Assembly: GCA_017540825.1 (NCBI GenBank)
Contig: JAFYAH010000027.1
Coordinates: forward strand, 1-57,799
Reading direction: 5' to 3'
Source: Candidatus Methanomethylophilaceae archaeon
GTDB taxonomy: Archaea; Thermoplasmatota; Thermoplasmata; Methanomassiliicoccales; Methanomethylophilaceae
Length of the DNA: 57,799 bases
Shown here one piece after another: positions 25,979 through 33,956 of this stretch; position 1 is the first letter of the stretch, and each line of letters begins with the position of its first letter. The notes beneath the pieces are model-generated. The model ran no database searches. It was given only the letters and a program-made list of their open reading frames with translations, and had not been told where the DNA came from. The position numbers were made by a program, and so were the translations under genes.

Positions 25979-27795
25979 TCGCTTCCCCCCATTATTCCGA
26001 TCAGCCTGTCCATGTCGATGTTGGACTCGAAGGCGTCCGCAAGCGCATCGAGGCTGTCCTCCAGAAGGTCCTCGTAGCTCTTGGCGGGGGCCTCCTTCGC
26101 CTCGACGGGCGCGTCCACGAACGAGAGGAAGTACCTCCTGAAGGCCTGGAGGTCGAAGCATCCGTGTAGGTACGTCCCGAAGAGCTTCTCCTCCTCCCTG
26201 ACGGAGCCTTCGTTCCAAGACGGATAGAACATGCTGTCCACCCTGAACAGCGGCTCCTCGACCACTTCGGTCTGGCCCATGTGGAGCTCGTATCCCGTGA
26301 CCTTGCCTCCCTCCCCCTTGAGAAGGACGGCCTCGCGGTTGGCGACGGTCTTCTTGTACTCGGCGAAGACGGACCTGTTGCCGAAGAACCCCAGGCCTTC
26401 CACGACCTCCTTCTCGCCTCCTTCAATGCCGAGGGAGTCGTCCATGGCGACGCCCATCATCTGGTAGCCGCCGCATATGCCCAGTATGGGCACCTTCCCC
26501 CTCATCTCCTTCAGCCTGTCGGCGATGCCCTTCTCGCACATCCATCTGTAGTCCAGGACGGTGTTCTTGGTGCCCGGGAGTATGACCGCGCTCACCCCGT
26601 CGAGGTCTCCTGGCTCCTGGACGTAGACGATGGAGACGTCGTCCATGAACAGCGGGTCGATGTCGGTGAAGTTGGCGATGCGGGGGAACTTCACAACTCC
26701 GATGCGTATGCTCCCTTCGCCTCTCCTGCTGGTGCCCCTGAGCGCCTCCGAGTCTTCGGAAGGAAGCATCACGTCGACGTGCGGCATGACGCCCAGCAGA
26801 GGCACGCCGGTCAATTCCTCCAGCCTATCCGCTCCGTCCAGCATCTTCCTGGGGTCGCCGCGCACGTTGTTCAGGATGATCCCTTTGATGCGCTTCCTGT
26901 CCTTCTCCGGGATCAGCTCGACCGTCCCCAGGGCGTAGGCGTAGGAGCCTCCCCATTCGACGTTCACCACGAGGATCACCGTCGCGTCCGCGATCTCGGC
27001 CGCCTTCATGTTGGCGATGTCCTTGTCGTAGATGTTGATCTCGGCCGGGGATCCCGCCCCCTCCATGACGACGTAGTCGTACCTCTTCTTCATGAAGTCG
27101 ACGTGCTCCTTGACTATCTGGATCCCTGGCCCCGGGACGAACTCCTCGTAGTACTCCTTGACCCTGTAGTCCGCGAACGGCTTGCCGCAGACCACCACCT
27201 GGGAGATGTCGTCGCCTTTCGGCTTTAAGAGTATGGGGTTCATGTGGGCGTCGGGCGTGGTGAGGCCGGCGGCCTGTGCCTGGAGGGTCTGGATCATGGC
27301 GATCTCAGCCCCGGTCCTGGTGACCTTGGAGTTCAGGCTCATGTTCTGCGATTTGAACGGCGCGACCAGATAGCCCCTCCTGTGCAGCGCGCGGCATATG
27401 GCGGCCACCGTGATGGACTTGCCCGCGTCGGACGTGGCCCCCACGACCATCACCGCCTTCCCTTCGCGCCAGAACCTGGACTTGGCTTCCGGCAGTATGC
27501 CCTTCAGACGCTCGTCGGAAGCGTCCTCGATCCCCAGGCGCCTTATCTCGGACATGACGAAAGAAGCCACTTCCCTGCGGTGGATGAAGAGGCAGTCGGA
27601 GCAGTTCCAGACCGGCTTCCCCCGCTTGCCTGGGGTGTTCGAGCCCAGGTCCTCGTCCCCGCACGGATAGAACGGGCAGTAGCAGAAGGTGCAGTCCTGC
27701 CCGGTGAAATGGCAGGGATGGTATTCGCATTCGAGGTTGGAGCCTATCCAGCCCCTCTCTATCTCCTCGTTCACCTTCTTCTTGATGCAGTCCAT
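25975..27795 (-). CDS. cobQ: Cobyric acid synthase with N-terminal Cys-rich domain
   Basis: The protein has 606 residues, about 110 longer than usual. Residues 20-75 form a Cys-rich small domain (YHPCHFTGQDCTFCYCPFYPC and WNCSDCLF), elsewhere found as a stand-alone protein beside cobalamin genes. Next come the ATP-binding domain (VGATSDAGKS, residues ~117-126; FKSQNMSLNS; EGAGSPAEIN) and the glutamine amidotransferase domain with nucleophile Cys in LGICGGYQMMG and His in YLHGCFD. It amidates adenosylcobyrinic acid diamide. A TATA box (ATTATAAAAC, ~27825-27834) lies ~33 nt upstream, and the next gene overlaps its stop codon. Confidence 0.93.
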   Translation of the reverse strand: MDCIKKKVNEEIERGWIGSNLECEYHPCHFTGQDCTFCYCPFYPCGDEDLGSNTPGKRGKPVWNCSDCLFIHRREVASFVMSEIRRLGIEDASDERLKGILPEAKSRFWREGKAVMVVGATSDAGKSITVAAICRALHRRGYLVAPFKSQNMSLNSKVTRTGAEIAMIQTLQAQAAGLTTPDAHMNPILLKPKGDDISQVVVCGKPFADYRVKEYYEEFVPGPGIQIVKEHVDFMKKRYDYVVMEGAGSPAEINIYDKDIANMKAAEIADATVILVVNVEWGGSYAYALGTVELIPEKDRKRIKGIILNNVRGDPRKMLDGADRLEELTGVPLLGVMPHVDVMLPSEDSEALRGTSRRGEGSIRIGVVKFPRIANFTDIDPLFMDDVSIVYVQEPGDLDGVSAVILPGTKNTVLDYRWMCEKGIADRLKEMRGKVPILGICGGYQMMGVAMDDSLGIEGGEKEVVEGLGFFGNRSVFAEYKKTVANREAVLLKGEGGKVTGYELHMGQTEVVEEPLFRVDSMFYPSWNEGSVREEEKLFGTYLHGCFDLQAFRRYFLSFVDAPVEAKEAPAKSYEDLLEDSLDALADAFESNIDMDRLIGIMGGSE

Positions 27796-27931
27796 GGGCT
27801 ATCGGGGCCGTTATCTCCGCCTACGGTTTTATAATATGCCGTCTCGAACGGCGGAGCGGCAGGAGACCTTAACGTCCCGAAGCGGCGAAAGTAGCGACAT
27901 CCGTAATACCGGGAGATGCCTGACCCCTGTC

Positions 27932-28852
27932 ATGACGACCCTCCGCCCCCCTCAGCCGACGTCCGAGGCGACTACGAAGACGATGAAAGCCAACAAGGGG
28001 AAGAACACCGGGCCCGAGATAAAGGTCCGCCGCATGCTGAGGGAGATCGGGTATCCGGGATACAGGCTGAACTGGAAGAAGTCCCCCGGAAGGCCCGACA
28101 TCGCGTATCCGGGGCACAGGCTCGCCATATTCGTCAACGGATGCTTCTGGCATCGCTGCCCCATCTGCGACATGCCGCTCCCGAAGTCCCATGTCGAGTA
28201 CTGGGAGGAGAAGTTCAGGAGGAACGTGGAGAGGGACGCCAGGAATCTGAGGGACCTCGAGGAGTCCGGATGGACGGTCGTTGTCATATGGGAATGCAGG
28301 CTGAAGAAAGAGCCACAGGCTGTCAGCGACGAGCTGGCGGAGGTCCTGGGCAGGCTGTACGGCAGAACCGGCGTTTCGGACGTCTGCGGAACGGACGCCG
28401 GAGACGGCTGCCGGCAGGAAGACGGAGAAGAGGGCGACGACGCCGAGGGCCGACGTCCCGATGCGTCGCCTTTTTCCCTGCGGACTTCACTTGAACTTGA
28501 CCGCGGTGCCGTAGCAGACCATCTCGGCCGCTCCTCCCATGATGGCGGATGTAGCGAACCTCACGCACACCACGGCGTCGGCGCCCATGCTCTCGGCGCT
28601 CTCCACCATCCTGGCGGTGGCTATGCTCCTGGACTCGCTCATCATCTCGGTATAGGCCTTCAGCTCGCCTCCGACTATGGTCTTCAGGCCCTGGCCGATG
28701 TCCTTTCCGATGTGCTTGCTCTGTATCATGTTCCCCGATACGAGCCCGATTATCTCGTAATCCTTTCCCGGGATGTTCTCAGTGTTGGTCAACAGCACGT
28801 TCTCTGCCTCCGAAATGCAAAGGGCCGCGGTCGGATCGCCGCTGGCGCCTGA
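27932..28852 (+). CDS. vsr: Vsr-type very-short-patch-repair endonuclease (conserved part ends near 28370)
   Basis: The first ~145 residues match Vsr nucleases: KGKNTGPEIKVRRMLREIG, YRLNWKKSPGRPDIAYPG (the catalytic D is in RPDIA), LAIFVNGCFWHRCPIC, YWEEKFRRNVERD and GWTVVVIWECRLKK. Vsr nicks beside T:G mismatches left by deaminated 5-methylcytosine. The usual partner, a DNA cytosine methylase, is not in the window. After about residue 147 the frame is low-complexity and runs antisense through the YbjQ gene to 28852, so the real stop is uncertain. The start is the ATG nearest the conserved domain with a reasonable N-terminus. Confidence 0.75.
   Translation: MTTLRPPQPTSEATTKTMKANKGKNTGPEIKVRRMLREIGYPGYRLNWKKSPGRPDIAYPGHRLAIFVNGCFWHRCPICDMPLPKSHVEYWEEKFRRNVERDARNLRDLEESGWTVVVIWECRLKKEPQAVSDELAEVLGRLYGRTGVSDVCGTDAGDGCRQEDGEEGDDAEGRRPDASPFSLRTSLELDRGAVADHLGRSSHDGGCSEPHAHHGVGAHALGALHHPGGGYAPGLAHHLGIGLQLASDYGLQALADVLSDVLALYHVPRYEPDYLVILSRDVLSVGQQHVLCLRNAKGRGRIAAGA
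28487..28798 (-). CDS. YbjQ/UPF0145 family protein
   Basis: The protein has 103 residues from a GTG at 28796-28798, with GGAGG 8 nt upstream. Family hallmarks are TNTENIPGKDYEIIGLVSGN, SKHIGKDIGQGLK, ELKAYTEMMSESR, MGADAVVCVRF and the C-terminal YGTAV. These form small pentameric beta-rich assemblies of unknown function, often linked to heavy-metal or stress response. The frame ends cleanly in TGA, while the convergent Vsr frame runs over it. Confidence 0.9.
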   Translation of the reverse strand: MLLTNTENIPGKDYEIIGLVSGNMIQSKHIGKDIGQGLKTIVGGELKAYTEMMSESRSIATARMVESAESMGADAVVCVRFATSAIMGGAAEMVCYGTAVKFK

Positions 28853-28876
28853 TAAGGAATCTGTCCTCGATATTTA

Positions 28877-28901
28877 ACTGTATATCTTGAATATATACAG
28901 T
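28877..28901. promoter_or_regulatory. Inverted repeat upstream of the YbjQ gene
   Basis: ACTGTATAT-N7-ATATACAGT is a perfect 9-bp palindrome, 79-103 nt upstream of the GTG. A TATA-like TTAAATATC lies at its downstream edge. It is a candidate operator or TATA-containing palindrome. The rest of 28799-29048 shows no gene. Confidence 0.4.
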
Positions 28902-29048
28902 TTGACAGTTCGAAGAAAGCCCTTTCTGCTAGAAGGCGCCCCCTGTCCCCTCCGGCCTGCTTGCCGAGAGAGACCGCAGGACCGATGCCGATCTCGGATT
29001 GAGCCCACGATCTGTCCTTTGCCTACCTCTATCTCGAAACTTGGCGCG

Positions 29049-31061
29049 TCAGAGCTGCTTCTTAAGCTCTTTGACCTTCCTCACCGCCCATTTCACTCCC
29101 ATCTTGGAGGCCCTTCTGTACATGATGATCGCCTTCGGGATGTCCATCGGGACCGTCTTTCCGGCCTCTAGGGACTTGGCCATCACGCAGCAAAGCAGCG
29201 GATCCCGCGTCCCTGCACCTATCAGGTCCCTGAGGTCCGTCTTGCCCATGGTCTGGGACATCACGCGCATGAGACTGGGTGTGACATCCTGTCCTTTGAA
29301 CAGCGCTGCCTTCTCCTTCAAGGTGATCACGCGCTCCGCTGGACCGGGATAGCTGAAGCCTTTCTCCATAAGGATCCCGTCGAACGTACGGGATATCTCC
29401 GACACCAGTTCGCCTGGATCGCTCTTGAGAACATTGAACTCCCAGTAGTTATTGCGGCCCAGCCCTTCGGCCATGTTGGAGCGGGAATTGGCGTTGGAAT
29501 AGGTAAGGACGACCAGGTTGCAGTCGGTGTACATGACGACCTCCATGAATCCTGTGAACACCGTGACAATGAGGTCGAATCCGGAAGCCCCGTTCACCAG
29601 CGATACGATGTCCCCTTCGAACCTCTTCGTCCCCGGTATCTCTTCCTGGGAGGGGAATGGAGTGTTCGTATAGACGTCGTACCCCCTTTCGAGGAACAGG
29701 CGCGAAAGGCCGTCCATTACGTCCTTGGTGTTCTGCTTCTCCGCTTCGGACCTCAGCTCTATCGAGTTCCCGTAAGGGTTCAATAGAACCGAGCGGGGCC
29801 CCTTGAAACCGGACCTCTTCAGCCGTCTGACATCGATGCCCATCGTATCCATGATGGAAAGGGCTGGCTCCTCCAAGCGCCTGGCCACCCCCGTGTATAT
29901 GCTGAGGTCTATGTCCCCGTGGAACGTCGCTCCAGGGTACATAGGCTTGTGCGGGACCACCGCGAACCTGCTGTCCGAGTAGTAGTTCATCGAGAGGTAC
30001 ATGTGCAGGCACTTCAGCTCGCCCTTCGACATTACGGCGCCGTCCACTCCCAGAAGGCTGGGGAGGTCCTTCGCCGACTCGGTGACGACGAGGGTGACGT
30101 CGGAGTAGTCCAGCCCGTCGTATTTGGCCAGCCACCTGTAGTTGTCGCCCATCGGGTAGAACGATGTGACCAGGAACCTCCCTCCCCTAGCGGACAGCTT
30201 GTCGTATAGGCATTTCCCTATGGCGTACTTCGCCTCGATGTCACGGAACGTGATCGCTTCCAGCCTTCCGTCGGACTTGCGGCCAGCATAGTATCCGGCC
30301 TCGTTCAGTACGCGGACGTCCACTATGGCGTTGGAAGGGACCTTCCCTAGCTCGGAGCCCGTCCTCGGAACATGCACGGAACCCACATCCGTTTTGGAAG
30401 CGAAGGCCCTGGACTTCAGAAGCTGCCTCTTCGCCCTGCTCTTGCTGCCGTAAGGGCAGTATACGAACACGGTCCCAGGCCCTTCCTTGACGCTCTTGTT
30501 GGTGCTGAACTTGAGATAGCACCTGCGCTCCCCGTCGTCGGGACAAAGGGTCCCGTACATCTCGGGCAGCTCATGGTCAGGGCAAATATAGCGGCCAGGG
30601 CGGACGCCGAACTGCGCGAGCAAGCAGAAGAGGGCGCGGATCTCGGAAAGGGTCCCGCATAGAACGATCTCCCCATTGACGAAGATATCAGGGTTGATGG
30701 TGCACTACAATTCTGCGCCACTCTTATGCTTTATGATGGGATTGTCCGAATAGAGCGTATGGAACGCGGCCATGACGTCGCGCTCGGTACCTACGCCGTT
30801 GAAATACATCTTCGAAAGCCACAGCCTCCCCCAGAACTGGTCGATGTTCCTGCGGGCCACCTCCAGCGCTTCGGCGTGATGCTTCGGGCTGTCTGAGCAG
30901 AGCAGGGCGTTATACAGCTCCTTGTCCCCGAACGACCCGCCGCTGTTCACCGCTTTGATGGCCTTTATCACCTTCGCGATGCTAACGGGGTCGGATATCC
31001 CTCTGAGCAGCTTCCTGCTAAGCATAACGAGTTCGGCATCAGGCTCTTCGGCGCTTCCCAT
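29049..31061 (-). CDS. Sel1-repeat / glycosyltransferase-like protein A with in-frame UAG (predicted pyrrolysine 119)
   Basis: A single frame of 670 residues is interrupted only by UAG at 30705-30707. Residues 1-118 hold Sel1-type helices (LSKMYFNGVGTERDVMAAF). After the UAG come conserved CTINPDIFVNGEIVLCGTLS and RYICPDHELPEMYG. A central domain follows (MGDNYRWLAKYDGL…LVVTESAKDL…SVLLNPYGNSI…GYDVYTNTPF…GTKRFEGDI…DLIVTVFTGFMEVVMYTD) whose order recalls GT9-type GT-B glycosyltransferases. A last Sel1 helix pair lies at ~640-670. No start codon with a Shine-Dalgarno exists after the UAG. The paralogue at 31393-33405 has the same length and the same UAG. TATA ATTAATTTAG lies ~25 nt upstream of 31061. 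Confidence 0.85.
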
Positions 31062-31392
31062 TCTATCAAAAACAGAAGACTAAATTAATAGGTTAATAAA
31101 CCTAGCAGTAGTTACTCAACGAAGTTGTCACTAGTCAGTATTAAAAGAAGATGGCCATTTTTAGTAAACTGGCCATCCGAGGAATTTAAAAACTACCAAC
31201 TGTTTGTCAGACGCATCCTTCAATTCATGCCCAGATTTCGACGATCATCGATACCCGTTGTGATGTGCATTTCGAGATGGATTTCCAGTTTGCCTGGAAT
31301 GATGCGACAAGGCCATTCATGCTTGCATTTCCTGGCGTCTGGATTCGGACTACGACAGGTGGCGAATCGCCGTATATCGACACACATGCGTT
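31062..31392. other. Spacer between paralogues A and B
   Basis: Contains the promoter of A (TATA ~31080-31089), the shared element at 31111-31131, and a hairpin GATGGCCA/TGGCCATC at 31150-31157 and 31170-31177 with a 12-nt loop. The remainder (31180-31392) shows no gene; it may be the 3' untranslated part of B. Confidence 0.5.
31111..31131 (-). promoter_or_regulatory. Upstream element shared by paralogues A and B (copy A)
   Basis: On the minus strand GTGACAA-N5-GTTGAGTAA sits ~50-70 nt upstream of the start codon of A and upstream of its TATA box. The same element lies at nearly the same distance upstream of B (33457-33477). It is a candidate activator or repressor site. Confidence 0.45.
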
Positions 31393-33405
31393 TCACTTGC
31401 CCGCCTGCAGCTTCTTCAGCTCGATGACCTTCCTCTTCGCCCATGGGACTCCGCCCTTAACGGCCTTTCTGTACCACTTTATCGCCCCGGCTATGTTCTT
31501 ATCGGACTTGACGCCTGTCTCCATGGCCTTGGCTCCGATGCAGCACAAGAGCGGGTCAGTGGTGCCATTCTGGAGCAGCACCTGCATTTCACTCCTGCCG
31601 ATGGTCGACCCCACCGTGCGAACCAGCCTGGGAGTGACTTTCTGTCCGCTGAAAATGGCGGCCTTCTCTTTATACGGAAGCAGGCGTTCTGTCGAACAGA
31701 CAGGCTTGTCCGAAGCCATCCCCGGCAACCCGCAGAAAACCTCCATTATCCTGTCTGCTACCTCCTCGGGGCTGTTTTTAAGAGCGTCGATTTCCCAATA
31801 GTTGTCATGGCCTAGGCTCTTGGCCATACGCTTGCGGTTGTTCCTGCCGGAAAAGCACAGAACCACCAAGTTGCAGTCGGTATACATGACCACTTCCATG
31901 AATCCCGTATGGACCGAGACGACGAGGTCGAATGCGGATATCCCCTTGATCAGGGTGAGAATGTCCCCTTCAAACCTCTTCGTCCCAGGCAGCTCCTTCT
32001 GTTCGATAAAGGGGGTGTTGGTGTAGACCGCATACCCTTCATCGAGGAACAGCCGCGAAAGCCTCAGCATTATCTCGAAAGTATTCTTCTTCTCAGCCTC
32101 GGACCTTGCTTCGATGGAGTTCCCGTAGGGGTTCAGAAGGACGGAACGAGGCAGGTCCATCCCTGACCTCCTCACAGGCTCGCCAAAACCCTCGACAGGG
32201 TCGACGGCTGACAGCGCTGGCTCCTTGCAGCGCCTCGCGATCCCTTTTAGCTGCCTGGTGTCCATGTCCGAATGGAACGTGACCCCGGGATGCAGAGGCT
32301 TGTACGGGACCATGACGAATCTTGGATCGGCATGATAGTTCATCGAAAGGTACATGCGCAGACACTTCAGGTCGCCCCTGGATACGACGGCACCTTTGAC
32401 ACCCAGCAGACCCGGAAGGTCCTTCGCGGACTCCGTGACGATGAACGTCACATCGGAATAGTCGAATCCGTCGTATTTGGCCAACCACCTGTAGTTGTCT
32501 CCCATGGGGAAGAAAGATGTTATCAGGAAACGTCCCCCTCTGGCCGACATCCTTCCATAGATCCCTTTGCCAATCCTATAGCCTGTCTCCATATCGGAGA
32601 TAGAGACGGCGGTCAGGATGCCGGCCTTGCGAAATACATAGAACCCCGCCTCGTTGATTGCACGGGTGTCGATCGCCTTGGTCCTCGGCACCGCTCTGAG
32701 CTCCGAGACCTTCTTTGGCGTATAGGCTGAGGCCGGGTCGCGATCCCGGCAGCTGTTATAGATCAGTAACTGTCTATCGGCACGGCTCTTTTTGCCGTAC
32801 GGGCAGTAGACGAGCACCGTCCCAGAACTTTTCTTCAGCTTCCTGTTCGTGCTGAACCTGATGTAGCACCTCTCCTTCTCGTCCTGGGGACAAGGGGTCC
32901 CATACATCTCGGAAAGCTCATTATCGGGGCAAATGTAGCGGTCGGGACGGACTCCGAACTGTGCGAGCACGCAGAATAGGGCGCGGACCTCGGAAAGCGT
33001 CCCGCATAGAACGATCTCCCCATTGACGAAAATATCAGGGTTTATCGTGCACTACAGATTCACGCCGTCGCAGACGTGATCGATCGGGCTGCCGGAATAT
33101 AGGATATGAAGGGCCTCCTTGACATCGCGCTCGGTCCCTATGCCGTTGAAATACATCTTGAACAAGCTGATTTTCGACCACTGCTTGTCCATGTTGCCGC
33201 GGACCAGATCCAAGGCCTCTACATGGTCATCGGGGTTGTCGGAGCACATGAGAGCATCGTAAAGGTCGTAGGCTTCGGCCTCCCCCCTGGAGACAGCTTT
33301 CCTGATTTCGTCTATCGGCGCCTGCCCGCTTCCAGGCGCTGAAATTGAACCTGCTCTGCTCGGACAGGTTCCATTTTCTCTCTTTGCTTTTACTATTCTT
33401 TGCAT
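31393..33405 (-). CDS. Sel1-repeat / glycosyltransferase-like protein B with in-frame UAG (predicted pyrrolysine 118)
   Basis: Paralogue of A with exactly the same length (2013 nt, 670 residues) when started at the ATG at 33405. That start is supported by a TATA box (TTAATATTAGA, ~33434-33444). UAG at 33052-33054 is residue 118. The flanks LFKMYFNGIGTERDVKEAL before it and CTINPDIFVNGEIVLCGTLS after it mirror A. The glycosyltransferase-like core keeps MGDNYRWLAKYDGFDYSDV, SVLLNPYGNSI, YAVYTNTPF, GTKRFEGDI and VSVHTGFMEVVMYTDCNLV. The C-terminal Sel1-like helices end in KWYRKAVKGGVPWAKRKV. The protein looks cytoplasmic, with no signal peptide. Substrate unknown. Confidence 0.85.
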
Positions 33406-33456
33406 AGATATCTTGAAATTAGCTTTTTTTGTTCTAATATTAAAAAGAGCACATGT

Positions 33457-33477
33457 CTTACTCAACAGGTTTGTCAC
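33457..33477 (-). promoter_or_regulatory. Upstream element shared by paralogues A and B (copy B)
   Basis: Minus-strand GTGACAA-N5-GTTGAGTAA, ~52-72 nt upstream of the ATG at 33405 and just beyond its TATA box; the counterpart of 31111-31131. Confidence 0.45.
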
Positions 33478-33956
33478 GACAGCATGCTCTGAAAAACGCG
33501 GAATATATGACCGCAGGCTGCATGCGTCTCCTTTCCAGCCCGGTTCGTTCCTGCAAAACGCGGATCTGCTTGCTGAAGGCCGCTCGATTCAGTCGTTAGA
33601 CGAAAGAGAGGCCCTAGCTAACAAAATGGCGACCAGGACATCGAACGCCGTTGACCGCACCGCGTCTTTCCGCCGGTCGGCACAGGATATGGAAGACGAC
33701 AGGAACCTTCCAATCATCTTTATAAATCAGTTCAACATTCGGCACTCAAGGAAGAGACGGCTTTTCCTGTTCACTATATCACGATCATAACCGGGCTGAG
33801 AAGCCCTGGCAGAGGGGCGAGGACGCAGAAGTCCTGAACCGCAGACCCTATCCAGCCTAAATCACAGCAGCCGGCAGGCGTCCGGCTTGAACAAAATGCG
33901 CGTGCAGTGGAGCAGACGGGCTAGATTCTTTTCCGCAGACCCATAGGAGGGTCAGC
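33478..33956. other. Intergenic region upstream of dnaG with two small hairpins
   Basis: No convincing gene is present; an open plus-strand frame at 33413-33790 lacks protein-like features. Two hairpins sit close together: GGGCT-GAGA-AGCCC (33793-33806, a GNRA-type tetraloop) and AGGAC-GCAGAA-GTCCT (33820-33835). They may belong to a dnaG leader or a small RNA. GGAGG at ~33945 is the dnaG ribosome binding site. Confidence 0.4.

Noticed and set aside
30623-30707. Reading paralogue A (and likewise B) as two separate genes
   Set aside because: No ribosome binding site or ATG exists after the UAG in frame, and the 27 codons between the UAG and the first possible TTG/GTG are conserved at protein level in both copies.
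33413-33790. 125-codon plus-strand frame upstream of dnaG
   Set aside because: No start signals, no family resemblance, and it begins inside the promoter of the Sel1/glycosyltransferase-like gene B.
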